A stretch of DNA of 46,281 nt. It comes from Nitrospirota bacterium. GTDB lineage: Bacteria > Nitrospirota > Nitrospiria > Nitrospirales > Nitrospiraceae. Position numbers and translations under genes: made by a program. The notes beneath the pieces are model-generated. The model made no database searches. It saw only the letters and a program-made list of their open reading frames with translations, and had not been told where the DNA came from. The DNA lies in assembly GCA_005877775.1 (NCBI GenBank), contig VBOJ01000074.1:1-46281 (forward strand), read 5' to 3'. Of this stretch, positions 32,903-40,777 are shown piece by piece (position 1 is the stretch's first letter; every line of letters begins with the position of its first letter).

Positions 32903-33339
32903 CGCACCGGTTCACGTTTCTGGAAGATGTCGCGCTGGCGGACACCGCCTTTCAGGCCAGCGGCGACTCTCCTTCCGAACTCATTCTGGCCGCCACGCAG
33001 GCCGTCATCGAGACCATGGTCAATCCCGATACGGTCTCCCCGCGATGGCACCGGACAATCGAACACCAGGCTCCCGACCTGCCATCATTGCTCTTCGACT
33101 GGCTGTCGGACATCGTCTATCTCAAAGATGCCCACGGGGTGGTATTCCACGAAGCCACCGCGGTCGTGACCGAGGATCGGCCCCACGGAGGGTGGAACGC
33201 TCGCGGCCACCTGACAGGGGAAACGGTTGACCCCAGCCGCCACGAACTGCGAGCCGATGTGAAAGCCGTGACTAAGCACCTTTATGAGGTGCGGCGGGAC
33301 GATGACCACTGGATCGCGCGGGTGGTGCTCGACATTTAA
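32899..33339 (+). CDS. Archease, activator of RtcB
   Basis: Small acidic protein that speeds guanylylation and turnover of RtcB RNA ligase. Family features: the N-terminal FTFLEDVALADTAFQ aligns with the acidic metal-binding start, and the C-terminal ADVKAVTKHLYEV matches the conserved DVKAVTYH block. The final residue is an aliphatic tail (VLDI), as in known archeases. GTG start in a 4-base overlap (GTGA) with the SdhB-like gene, implying coupled translation. RtcB starts 16 bases downstream, so the activator-ligase pair is intact. Confidence 0.9.
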   Translation: MTHRFTFLEDVALADTAFQASGDSPSELILAATQAVIETMVNPDTVSPRWHRTIEHQAPDLPSLLFDWLSDIVYLKDAHGVVFHEATAVVTEDRPHGGWNARGHLTGETVDPSRHELRADVKAVTKHLYEVRRDDDHWIARVVLDI

Positions 33340-33354
33340 TGCAGGCATGCAGGC

Positions 33355-34806
33355 ATGAAACTGAGTACGAGCATGACCCTGAACCGCATCACGGACGAGG
33401 TCTGGGAGATCCCCGCCTCCGAGAAAGCCGGCATGCTGGTGCCGGCCCGCATCTATGCGACTGAACAAATCCTGTCCACGATGGACAGCGGCGTGTTCGA
33501 GCAGGTGACCAACGTCGCCTGCCTCCCCGGGATTCGACGCTACGCTCTCTGCATGCCGGACGGGCATTGGGGGTACGGCTTTCCGATCGGCGGGGTGGCC
33601 GCGTTCGATACACTTGACGGCGTCATCTCACCTGGCGGTGTTGGATACGATATCAACTGCGGCATGCGCTTGATCCGGACGGACCTGACCTTGGCAGACG
33701 TACGGCCTCGACTGGAACAGCTCATGACGGAGCTGTTTCGGCGGGTTCCGGCCGGCGTCGGCTCGAAAGGGTTCGTCCGGTTGGACCGGCGGAAGTTCGA
33801 GGAGATCATGCGCAAGGGCGCCCGATGGTGCATCGACCAGGGATACGGCTGGCACGAGGATCTTAGCCGAATCGAAGAGCAGGGTTGTATTCCGGGAGCC
33901 GATCCTTCGAAGGTCAGCGATCGGGCGGTGGAGCGGGGCATCAGCCAGCTCGGCACCCTGGGGTCCGGCAACCACTACCTGGAAGTGCAAGTCGCCTCCA
34001 ACGACCGGATCTTCGATCCGCAGACAGCGGCCGCGCTGGGGATTACCGGGCACGATCAGATCGTGGTGATGGTGCACTGTGGATCGCGCGGATTCGGTCA
34101 TCAGGTCGCCAGTGACTATCTCAAGGTGTTTGAAAAAGCCATGCGGCGGTACGGCATCGCGGTCAAAGATCAGCAACTGGCCTGCGCGCCGTTCCGATCG
34201 CCAGAAGGCCAGGACTACTTCGCGGGGATGAATTGTGCTGCCAACAGCGCCTTTGCGAATCGGCAGGTGATCACGCACCAGGTCCGGGAGGCGTTCAGCT
34301 CCGTCTTCGGCCGTCCCGCTGAGTCGCTCGGCATGAACGTCGTGTACGATGTGGCGCATAATATCGCGAAGGTCGAGCGGTACGCAGAAGGCGAGTTAGT
34401 CGTGCATCGAAAGGGGGCCACGAGAGCGTTCGGACCGGGACGTCCGGAATTATCGGATCGATACCGAGAGGTCGGGCAACCAGTGATCTGCGGAGGTTCA
34501 ATGGAAACCGGCTCTTATCTCTTGGTCGGAACGGACCAAGCTATGCGCGACACCTTCGGATCCACAATGCACGGGTCTGGACGGACCATGTCCCGAGCGC
34601 AGGCCAAGAGATCGGTCAGAGGGGAGCAGCTCAAACAGCAGATGGCGCAACGCGGGATTATCGTGAAGGCGGTCTCCATGTCCGGGCTTGCCGAGGAGGC
34701 CGGGTTCGCTTATAAGAATATTGCGGATGTGGTGGAGACAGTGGAGCGTGCCGGCATCACGAAAAAGGTCGCAGAGTTACGACCAATTGGCAATATTAAG
34801 GGTTGA
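33355..34806 (+). CDS. rtcB: RNA-splicing ligase RtcB
   Basis: GTP- and Mn-dependent ligase joining RNA 2',3'-cyclic phosphate or 3'-phosphate ends to 5'-OH ends, in RNA repair. Key residues are present: Asp99 and Cys102 (GGVGYDINCG), His207 (GSGNHYLEV), HCGSRGFGHQV, DVAHNIAK, and His406 in HGSGR, the residue that becomes guanylylated. The 483-residue length is normal. The ATG at 33355 follows two exact copies of ATGCAGGC and lacks a good ribosome-binding site; ATG at 33373 is an alternative. Archease directly upstream supports the assignment. No rtcA or RtcR regulator is adjacent. Confidence 0.96.
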   Translation: MKLSTSMTLNRITDEVWEIPASEKAGMLVPARIYATEQILSTMDSGVFEQVTNVACLPGIRRYALCMPDGHWGYGFPIGGVAAFDTLDGVISPGGVGYDINCGMRLIRTDLTLADVRPRLEQLMTELFRRVPAGVGSKGFVRLDRRKFEEIMRKGARWCIDQGYGWHEDLSRIEEQGCIPGADPSKVSDRAVERGISQLGTLGSGNHYLEVQVASNDRIFDPQTAAALGITGHDQIVVMVHCGSRGFGHQVASDYLKVFEKAMRRYGIAVKDQQLACAPFRSPEGQDYFAGMNCAANSAFANRQVITHQVREAFSSVFGRPAESLGMNVVYDVAHNIAKVERYAEGELVVHRKGATRAFGPGRPELSDRYREVGQPVICGGSMETGSYLLVGTDQAMRDTFGSTMHGSGRTMSRAQAKRSVRGEQLKQQMAQRGIIVKAVSMSGLAEEAGFAYKNIADVVETVERAGITKKVAELRPIGNIKG

Positions 34807-34831
34807 TGAGAGCCTCGGGGAGGCAGAGGTC

Positions 34832-35329
34832 GTGAATACAAGACGGTTTAGAACGACAACCTGGTGCTTCACGTGGTTGATGACAAGCTTGCTCTTGGTC
34901 ATGCCCCAAACTGTCATGGGAGACCCGATGCTCCGCAAGCTCGAGTGTGTCACCATCCAAGCCGCCGTCATGGAGTCGGGCGCATCCTTTGGGATTACGA
35001 CCGAAACCCTGCGCGCGGCACTCCTCGCCGGAATCAAGGCAAAACTCCCGCGCCTCAAAGTTGACCCCTCCTGCTCCAACCGAATTTATTTTAAAGTGTT
35101 CATGCAAAATATCGCCGCAGGAAACTTCGACGGATTCGCCGGACATGTCGCCTTCGATGTCCGGCGCAAGGCCACGTTTACCGACACGTCAGAGCCTATT
35201 GATGCCCGCGCGTTCGACCTCGAATCCTACATACACGGGACCCGCGATAAAGCCAAAACCAGCGTGCTTGATCAGCTCAACAGCCACTTGGCGCAATTTG
35301 CGGCCGACTACGCGGCTGCGAATCCGTGA
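34832..35329 (+). CDS. Unknown secreted protein
   Basis: 165-residue protein. GTG at 34832 has GGGGAGG 8 bases upstream and opens a typical signal peptide (RRFRTTTWCFTWLMTSLLLVMPQTVMG), so the ORF-track start at 34688, inside rtcB, is rejected. The mature domain has two Cys (LECVTIQ and DPSCSNR) that could form a disulfide and otherwise no family I recognise. It follows rtcB by 25 bases and may be read through from it, but periplasmic location makes a direct link to RNA ligation unlikely. Confidence 0.7.
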   Translation: MNTRRFRTTTWCFTWLMTSLLLVMPQTVMGDPMLRKLECVTIQAAVMESGASFGITTETLRAALLAGIKAKLPRLKVDPSCSNRIYFKVFMQNIAAGNFDGFAGHVAFDVRRKATFTDTSEPIDARAFDLESYIHGTRDKAKTSVLDQLNSHLAQFAADYAAANP

Positions 35330-35419
35330 ACGCGAGACATTGTGTCCGCAGAGGCGGTCGCAGCTCCAGGAGAAGGCGAATAGGACTGTCGGTCATTCTG
35401 ACGGAGGGTTGAAGTTCTG

Positions 35420-35746
35420 ATGGAATTGCGCAAGTACCCGCGCTTTCCGGTCCAATTCCGAAGCTCCTTCTCATCGGCCCAGGTAGTCGGAGGAGAGGGG
35501 AAAGGGATTGACCTCTCATTACGAGGGTGTAGGGTTGAAAGCAACACGGAAGTCCAACCAGGCGCGAATCTGGTGCTGCGGATCTACATGCCTGGGCACG
35601 ATTCACCGATAGAAGTCGATGTGGCAACCGTTCGGTGGACACGGGGGAAGCAGTTCGGCCTTGAATTCATGAACATACGGACTGAAGAAAGGGAGCGACT
35701 ACGCCAAGTGGTCAGAGATATCGAATTAAGTGTTCGTCTCACCTGA
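35420..35746 (+). CDS. Single-domain PilZ protein
   Basis: 108 residues, essentially one PilZ domain: RxxxR is RKYPR at the N-terminus and DxSxxG is DLSLRG. VVGGEGKGIDLSLRGCRVES parallels VGGEGSVHDISPLGCRMES in the protein at 1813, and RWTRGKQFGLEF recurs in the paralogues. It should bind cyclic-di-GMP. GGAGGG lies about 12 bases before the ATG, slightly far. Partner unknown. Confidence 0.85.
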   Translation: MELRKYPRFPVQFRSSFSSAQVVGGEGKGIDLSLRGCRVESNTEVQPGANLVLRIYMPGHDSPIEVDVATVRWTRGKQFGLEFMNIRTEERERLRQVVRDIELSVRLT

Positions 35747-35870
35747 ATGAGCGCCGGCTTGTCCAAAGCCTTGAAGTGGATCCCAGTCGCTAAAGACATC
35801 AGGCGATGTCAGGAGCGCAGCCGGCACTCGGGCCTCTGATGGTGCCGGCTGGTGAGAAAGCGCAGAGTCT

Positions 35871-36110
35871 ATGGATCGTGAACAAATTGAACAACTTGGT
35901 GTCTGGGAAAGGCAGGTAGAGCTGTCGAAACTGTGGGCCCTGTTAACGACGCGGGTCTATCGTGTGAAAAACGAGAAGGGTTACAGCCCCCCGAAGGCGA
36001 AGGTCCGCAAGACGGAGTGGCCGGACTGTTGGCTCTATGTGGACGACGAAGGTTACCAACTTCTCGAGGAGGCAGACGTTCAGCGCTGGATGTTGGTCGA
36101 AACAGGCTGA
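35871..36110 (+). CDS. Small unknown protein
   Basis: 79-residue charged soluble protein (RQVELSKLWALLTTRVYRVKNEKGY...WPDCWLYVDDEGYQLLEEADVQ). The ribosome-binding site is weak (GAGAAAG well upstream). The codon pattern and a plausible beta-rich C-terminal half suggest a real gene. A 9-base-arm palindrome directly after it may end its transcript. No family recognised. Confidence 0.5.
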   Translation: MDREQIEQLGVWERQVELSKLWALLTTRVYRVKNEKGYSPPKAKVRKTEWPDCWLYVDDEGYQLLEEADVQRWMLVETG

Positions 36111-36120
36111 TCGCCGAAAT

Positions 36121-36139
36121 TCGGAGATCAGATCTCCGA
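36121..36139. promoter_or_regulatory. Palindrome TCGGAGATC-A-GATCTCCGA
   Basis: Perfect 9-base arms around one base, 10 bases after the preceding stop and about 40 bases before the next start. With a one-base centre it cannot form a hairpin loop without opening inner pairs, so an operator fits better than a terminator. It overlaps the likely promoter area of the gene at 36178. Confidence 0.45.
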
Positions 36140-36177
36140 TAATTGAAACGTCGCTCACTCAATGAGGGAGGTGAAGT

Positions 36178-36405
36178 ATGGGACCGGGTATGAAGCGGAC
36201 TCCTATTGCCCGCAGCGCCGCCGCGCTCGGCGTTCTCTGTGGGCTGCTCGGCCTCCTGGCGGGATTGCTGGATCAGACATGGAAACTGGGAACCATCGGA
36301 TGGTTCACTGGGGGAGTCCTGCTGTTGCTGATCGCGCTATTCGTGCTCCTGGACGCCGCAGTCGCAATTCAGAAAGCCCGGATTATCGTCGTCCCCAAGA
36401 GCTAG
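36178..36405 (+). CDS. Small membrane protein, two helices
   Basis: 75 residues with a basic N-terminus and two hydrophobic helices (AAALGVLCGLLGLLAGLL and GGVLLLLIALFVLLDAAVAI), a short polar loop and a basic tail: a helical hairpin in the inner membrane. The start is well supported by GGGAGG 6 bases upstream. Function unknown. Confidence 0.65.
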   Translation: MGPGMKRTPIARSAAALGVLCGLLGLLAGLLDQTWKLGTIGWFTGGVLLLLIALFVLLDAAVAIQKARIIVVPKS

Positions 36406-36686
36406 GGTCTGACTCCCTGGGAACTCAGGCCTCCCTGAAGACCACCCAGGGGCACGAGTGGCGTCAGTATGAAACCGCAGAAGATCCAACGCTTCCAACC
36501 TCGAGTCCAAATTGTTTCTTTAGGAGGCGGTCTCGACGGAGAAGGAACGGTCACCGATCCGCTGCTTTACCGCAAATCTCCAGTGGGCCGCAGGCACTCG
36601 AGGAACCCTCCCGCCTTGGGAAGCTCCGGTGCGGTTCGGGCTCTGATGAATCCAGGCAACTCCTTCTTTGATCCTGGAGCAGTCTG
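36406..36686. other. 280-base gap, no gene supported
   Basis: A 72-codon ORF (36469-36687) begins without a ribosome-binding site and its product resembles no family. The GGTGCGGTTCGGGC stretch near 36630 looks structured but could not be assigned to a known RNA. Confidence 0.35.
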
Positions 36687-37661
36687 ATGCTGCGCTTGCT
36701 CTTCCAAAGTCTCGAGCAGAGTTTGGGATCATCGCTCTCGCAAGCGGCTTTCGTGATCTACTGGATCGGCGTGATGCTGTTGGCCTGCGCCGTGCTGGTG
36801 CCGGTATATCGAATCGTGATGGATTATGCGGCCGCGCGCAGAGGCCTCGAACAGCACTGGGTCATGACCTGCCGCAATTGCGGAAATGTGACCTTGGTAA
36901 GAGGCCGCCTGTGTGCTCATTGTGACTGGGAGCTCGACATTCCATGGACACTGAAACGCTGGGCTGCCTTGCCCACAAGGCACAGAGGGAAATGGGCCAG
37001 GCGCCTGAAGTGGGCCGGGCATCTGTTCGGAAGCGCTGGATTTCTGCTGCTGTCGATCTGGGTCATCACCGCCATCGGAGCGCTCTCGCCACAAGGGGAG
37101 TTGCATCGGCTGTTTGTCGGGTTCGCGCTCATCGCCTGGGCAGCGGTCGGCTGGTTCGGCGGGCGCATGCTGCGACTGGAACCACGAGGCCTGCTCCCCC
37201 GAGTTGGAGATGGGCTGGTGGCACTGGCTGCGATGGGGGCAATGGCCATAGCCCTGTTCTTAGCCGACGCCGCGAGGCCGATATCCGAAATCCAGTTGGC
37301 TCGCTTCACCACAGTCAAGGGTGTTGCTCGTATCGGAGAGGACCTGATCCCGCTTCCCCAAGGGGAGATCGGCTTCGAATATCTCCAGTTGGACCATGAA
37401 CTCTTAGGCTATCATCGCATCGTCTCAGTAGGGTTCTCGAGTGGTGAGCGTGTGCCGCTTCCTAGAAATGCGATTGCGCTTGAGATTGTGAACCATCTCC
37501 GGCAACACGCGGTCGGCTATACGAACCGGGGACTCACGGTCCGCCTGCGCACAGAGCACATTGTGGTCTCGCCAGACCAATCCTACGAGGTGATCCAGCG
37601 CGAGGGCCAAGTGCTCATCCGAAGGGTGGGGGAGGGCAGTCCCTCTGTCGGAAGAAGATGA
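36687..37661 (+). CDS. Membrane protein with cytoplasmic zinc ribbon
   Basis: 324 residues. An N-terminal helix (FVIYWIGVMLLACAVLVPVY) is followed by a zinc ribbon of two CxxC pairs (CRNCGN and CAHC). Three more helices lie at about residues 113, 146 and 178, and a ~120-residue C-terminal soluble domain ends the protein. GGAG 7 bases before the ATG supports the start. The zinc ribbon, flanked by basic residues, is probably cytoplasmic. The next gene encodes an exported coiled-coil protein 46 bases downstream. No function can be assigned. Confidence 0.7.
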   Translation: MLRLLFQSLEQSLGSSLSQAAFVIYWIGVMLLACAVLVPVYRIVMDYAAARRGLEQHWVMTCRNCGNVTLVRGRLCAHCDWELDIPWTLKRWAALPTRHRGKWARRLKWAGHLFGSAGFLLLSIWVITAIGALSPQGELHRLFVGFALIAWAAVGWFGGRMLRLEPRGLLPRVGDGLVALAAMGAMAIALFLADAARPISEIQLARFTTVKGVARIGEDLIPLPQGEIGFEYLQLDHELLGYHRIVSVGFSSGERVPLPRNAIALEIVNHLRQHAVGYTNRGLTVRLRTEHIVVSPDQSYEVIQREGQVLIRRVGEGSPSVGRR

Positions 37662-37707
37662 GGAATATGGAAGAGGACGGTATGTGTCTGAGAAAGGAGA
37701 GTGTATC

Positions 37708-38151
37708 TTGAAACGAATCTCATTCTTGCTCACGGTCATGGTGATATCCGTTTGGATGGCCCTTGTGGAGCAGCGCGTAGCGGCTGAGGCAAAGACCGGC
37801 ACGTCGGCGCAGGATGTGAAAAAGGAGACCAGGGAGGCGCTGGAGGCCACGAAAGAGTTTACGCTTCAGCAGAAAGAGGACGTTCAGAAGAAGATCCAAG
37901 CGGAATTAGATCGCATGCAGAAGCAGATCGATCGTCTTAGGGCCAAGGCCGATGACGCGAAAACAGAAGCACAGGCTGATTTGAACAAAGCCATTGCTGA
38001 GCTGCAAAAGCGCAAAGATGCGGCTGGCAAGAAGTTGCAGGAGCTGGAGTCCGCAAGCGAGCACGCCTGGGGAAACCTCAAGTCTGGCCTAAACACCGCG
38101 ATGGAAGATTTGGAGAAGTCCTACAAGAGGGCTCTCTCTCACTTCCCATGA
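37708..38151 (+). CDS. Exported coiled-coil protein
   Basis: About 147 residues from a TTG start at 37708, with GGAG 8 bases upstream; the ORF-track GTG at 37684 is the alternative. A signal peptide (KRISFLLTVMVISVWMALV) is followed by an almost unbroken Lys/Glu/Gln-rich coiled coil (residues ~30-120). It may be a periplasmic spacer or lipid-binding apolipoprotein-like helix, but this is inference. The likely transcript end is one of the hairpins downstream. Confidence 0.65.
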   Translation: MKRISFLLTVMVISVWMALVEQRVAAEAKTGTSAQDVKKETREALEATKEFTLQQKEDVQKKIQAELDRMQKQIDRLRAKADDAKTEAQADLNKAIAELQKRKDAAGKKLQELESASEHAWGNLKSGLNTAMEDLEKSYKRALSHFP

Positions 38152-38216
38152 CGGTCGCGACAGAGCGCACGGTCCGACGCAGTGAACCTGCTACGCGCCT
38201 GGTCCAAATGCAAGGT

Positions 38217-38242
38217 GGGCCATCTCTTTTTCGAGATGGCCC
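38217..38242. terminator. Perfect 10-base-stem hairpin
   Basis: GGGCCATCTC-TTTTTC-GAGATGGCCC folds into a perfect 10-pair stem with a 6-base loop, 65 bases after the coiled-coil stop. It lacks a clear downstream T-tract on the plus strand, so it may be a factor-assisted terminator, an mRNA 3'-end protector or a regulatory hairpin. Confidence 0.5.
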
Positions 38243-38399
38243 TCTTGGGCGTTTGGGAACCCTTGCAATCTCTTCGATATGTTGTGCCGCTCAAGTAGGA
38301 TTCCAGGCGATCGGCGGAGAGGACGGCGCTTTCGTTTGTTGGTGACCGGATGAGTCGCGCTGCCAGTGAGGCTCATTCTGTGGCCCCACTGTGCTCATG

Positions 38400-38418
38400 G
38401 TCCCTTCGGGACTTTTTT
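38400..38418 (+). terminator. Intrinsic terminator
   Basis: GTCCC-TTC-GGGAC is followed at once by TTTTTT: a GC-rich stem with a UUCG-like loop and a U-tract, canonical for factor-independent termination on the plus strand. It lies about 250 bases beyond the nearest plus-strand stop codon. Confidence 0.7.
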
Positions 38419-38605
38419 GGCGTAGCGAACGCCGCGGAGCCCGCTCATTGCCCGGCGGTTACGCGGAAAGTCCGCCTCGTGTGGCGAGCGCCGCCGTCGA
38501 CGGGCCTTTGTGGTCCGGGGGACTCAGGTCGTCCATCCTTGCAACCCTCCTCTCTACCCGAGGTCCTCTCGGGCAAGGCCTGCGACGTGCGAGACTTGGC
38601 CCAAA

Positions 38606-38965
38606 TCAGGAAGCCACCCGATATTGACACTCCACCTGACAGAGATAATCTGTCAGAGCCGTCTGCTCAGTCTGTGTCATGCCCCCGAATTTGATGCCAT
38701 GCACGGACCCCTGGCCGGACGCCTCGACGTGCACGACGGTTCCCCTGAACTGAAAGTGCCGGAGCAGCCCGCCGCTCATTTTGGAGAGTTTGACTTGAAC
38801 CGTTGAGCCCGGTTGGAGGCAGATAGGCAGGTCGAGGGAAAGGCCGCCTTCGCTCACATCTTTCAGGTGCCCTACCGCGAGCGAATGACCCTCAGGCCAG
38901 GAGATGACTTCAGCCCAGTCCGTGTCAGGTATCCGATTAGCAAACCGTTGTGCTGGGTCTGTCAT
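38606..38965 (-). CDS. PilZ-domain protein, divergent subtype
   Basis: 119 residues. RxxxR is RFANR and DxSxxG is DVSEGG; the body (AVGHLKDVSEGGLSLDL ... FRGTVVHVE) fits a PilZ barrel but lacks the RWxxGxxF motif of the other paralogues. GAGG 6 bases before the ATG supports the start, and a good minus-strand promoter lies directly upstream. It is transcribed alone. Probably a cyclic-di-GMP receptor from a separate subfamily. Confidence 0.8.
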   Translation of the reverse strand: MTDPAQRFANRIPDTDWAEVISWPEGHSLAVGHLKDVSEGGLSLDLPICLQPGSTVQVKLSKMSGGLLRHFQFRGTVVHVEASGQGSVHGIKFGGMTQTEQTALTDYLCQVECQYRVAS

Positions 38966-38987
38966 GGTCTACCTCTGAAACTAACTT

Positions 38988-39016
38988 AGCTTACTGCTCT
39001 CGATGAGCTTCGTCAA
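38988..39016 (-). promoter_or_regulatory. Promoter for the PilZ gene at 38965
   Basis: On the minus strand, TTGACG (39016-39011), a 17-base spacer and TAAGCT (38993-38988). The leader would be about 16 bases, just enough for the GAGG ribosome-binding site. The -35 is strong and the -10 moderate. Confidence 0.45.
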
Positions 39017-39261
39017 GCTTGTCTTGTAAAAGGAAGCGAGCACCAGTCATCCCAACTTTCTCATCTTTCTCATGTCAAAAGCAGGTGACGTCAAACTCCG
39101 GCAAGTGCAACGAGTGGCGGCGTCTTCGCCCGAATGAGGGACCAGGCTGATGGGACGAATCGTAGCGAGACCTGATCAGGTCTTATTCCAAATGCACCAA
39201 AAAGAAGCAGGCCTCGGTGAATCTCCACCACATGACTCTTACGGCCGAATGGACATCCTCT

Positions 39262-40179
39262 TCATGGGACGAGTTTGCTGTTATTGAGAAAGCTCTGGGC
39301 GACTTCGCGCAAGGAACGGTGTTCGCCGTCCACCTGATAGTTCAGCCGGCGCATCGTTTCATCCGAAAATCTCCCCGCGAGTTCGTTGAGCGTCTGCCTT
39401 AGGAGCGGATGAGCCTTGAGCGTCTCAGCGCGTACAACCAGAGCCGCTTGGTAGGGTGGAAAATAGCGTTTGTCGTCGCGGAGGACGGTGACATCCCAAA
39501 CCGACAGTTGCCCGTCGGTCGCATTTGCGGCGACCATATCCACCTGTTTCTGGTTGAGCGCCTTATACAACAGGCCGAGGTCCATGGTCTTGGCTGATCC
39601 GTTCAGAGGCAGGCCGTAGGCTTTCAGCAGCCCTTCCAGCCCATCCGGCCGCTGCTGGAACTCGTAGCCCACACCCAGTCGCCAGCCAGAGGCATGTTTG
39701 GCCGCTTCGCTGAGCGTCTCGATCCGGCTCCGGCGTGCATCATCTCCGCGAATGACCATGGCAAAGGTGTTGTTGAATCCCAAGGGATCCAACCATTGAA
39801 GGTGAAAGCGCGCCTGATACTCGGCTTTCACTGTGGTGAACACGGTGGCCGGGTCGGAAGAGGGAAGCAGCTTCAAGACTGCCGTGAGTGCGGTCCCGCT
39901 ATACTCCGGGTAGAGGTCAATGTCTCCATTGACTAAGGCCTGGTGGGCCAGTAGGGTGCCGCCCAGATAGAGTTTGCGCACCACCTTGTGTCTAAGCCGC
40001 TGTTCCAAGTGCTGCGCGACGATCTCGCCCAGAATCACCTGCTCCGTGAAGTTCTTGGACCCCACCGTGATCGGGCGTTCGCCGGAACAACCGATGAACC
40101 ACGCGACGGCTACCACGGTGAGCGCCGCGGCCACAACGGCAGCCCTAGTCACCCAGGCCAGAACTTTTGCTCCACCCAT
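39262..40179 (-). CDS. OpuC/ProX-type betaine-family substrate-binding lipoprotein
   Basis: 305-residue periplasmic binding protein of an osmoprotectant-class ABC importer. The signal segment ends in a Cys (AWFIGC) suited to lipid attachment. The mature start ITVGSKNFTEQVILGEI is the hallmark of the OpuC/glycine-betaine family, and DIDLYPEYSGT lies in the ligand cleft region. Its start overlaps the permease gene by 31 bases. It is the last gene of the operon headed by egtB and egtD. Family ligands are quaternary amines (betaine, choline, carnitine); ergothioneine, itself a histidine betaine, is imported by a relative (EgtU). Context makes ergothioneine or hercynine the prime candidate ligand. 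Confidence 0.85.
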   Translation of the reverse strand: MGGAKVLAWVTRAAVVAAALTVVAVAWFIGCSGERPITVGSKNFTEQVILGEIVAQHLEQRLRHKVVRKLYLGGTLLAHQALVNGDIDLYPEYSGTALTAVLKLLPSSDPATVFTTVKAEYQARFHLQWLDPLGFNNTFAMVIRGDDARRSRIETLSEAAKHASGWRLGVGYEFQQRPDGLEGLLKAYGLPLNGSAKTMDLGLLYKALNQKQVDMVAANATDGQLSVWDVTVLRDDKRYFPPYQAALVVRAETLKAHPLLRQTLNELAGRFSDETMRRLNYQVDGEHRSLREVAQSFLNNSKLVP

Positions 40180-40766
40180 GACAATCCTTTGTCGGCCGCC
40201 AAGGCGATCAGCGCGGCCGGCGCTGCTCCTGCCAGGATCTGTGTCGTATCCACGGAGGCCAGTCCCCGGAAGATAAACACCCCCAAGCCCCCGCCGCCGA
40301 TAGCCGCCGCAATCGTGGCGGTCCCGATCGTAATCACAGTCGCAACCCTCACGCCGGCTAGAATCGTCCTCGCCGCGAGGGGCAGTTCTACCAGCCAGAG
40401 GAGTTGTCGCCCGGTCATACCCATAGCGATGGCCGACTCACGGACCGCTCGATCTACACCCAGAATGCCTGTCAAAGTATTCTGCAAGATGGGCAAGAGA
40501 GCATAGAGCACCAGCGCGAGAATTGCCGTGTGCTTGCCGATCCCGCCGACGAAGGGAAGAGGAATCAAAAACCCGAAGAGAGCCAGGCTCGGCACGGTCT
40601 GCATGACATTGGCAAAGCCCAATACCCACCGACGGAGTGCTTCACGCCTGGTGAGCAGGATGCCGGCAGGAATCGCCGTTGCGGTCGCGATGGCCATGGC
40701 CATCGCGACAAGCCCCACATGTTCCAGGGTTAACTCCAGCAGTTCACTCATCAATCCAGACTGCAT
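40149..40766 (-). CDS. OpuC-type ABC transporter permease
   Basis: Inner-membrane subunit with about five helices (EHVGLVAMAMAIATATAIPA, NVMQTVPSLALFGFLIPL, TAILALVLYALLPILQ and two more). The EAA-like loop docking the ATPase is ESAIAMGMTGRQLLWLVELP. ATG at 40766 has AGGA about 9 bases upstream and starts just after the ATPase stop; the ORF-track start at 40793 would overlap it. About 205 residues, normal for a stand-alone OpuB/OpuC permease. In the characterised EgtU protein the permease is fused to the binding protein; here they are separate but overlapping. Confidence 0.85.
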   Translation of the reverse strand: MQSGLMSELLELTLEHVGLVAMAMAIATATAIPAGILLTRREALRRWVLGFANVMQTVPSLALFGFLIPLPFVGGIGKHTAILALVLYALLPILQNTLTGILGVDRAVRESAIAMGMTGRQLLWLVELPLAARTILAGVRVATVITIGTATIAAAIGGGGLGVFIFRGLASVDTTQILAGAAPAALIALAADKGLSWVEQKFWPG

Positions 40767-40777
40767 CAGATACCATC

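Larger units (their letters stand above)
38152..38605. other. 455-base gap with hairpin and terminator, no supported gene
   Basis: It separates the coiled-coil gene from a convergent PilZ gene. ORFs here lack ribosome-binding sites or domains. Two strong hairpins, listed separately, lie at 38217-38242 and 38400-38418; the space between them could carry a small RNA, but no promoter was identified. Confidence 0.4.

Noticed and set aside
34688-34831. Upstream extension of the secreted-protein ORF into rtcB
   Set aside because: GTG at 34832 has a strong ribosome-binding site and opens a proper signal peptide.
36469-36687. 72-residue ORF or group II intron remnant
   Set aside because: The GGTGCGGTTCGGGC stretch recalled intron-like sequence, but no domain V, reverse transcriptase or boundary was visible.
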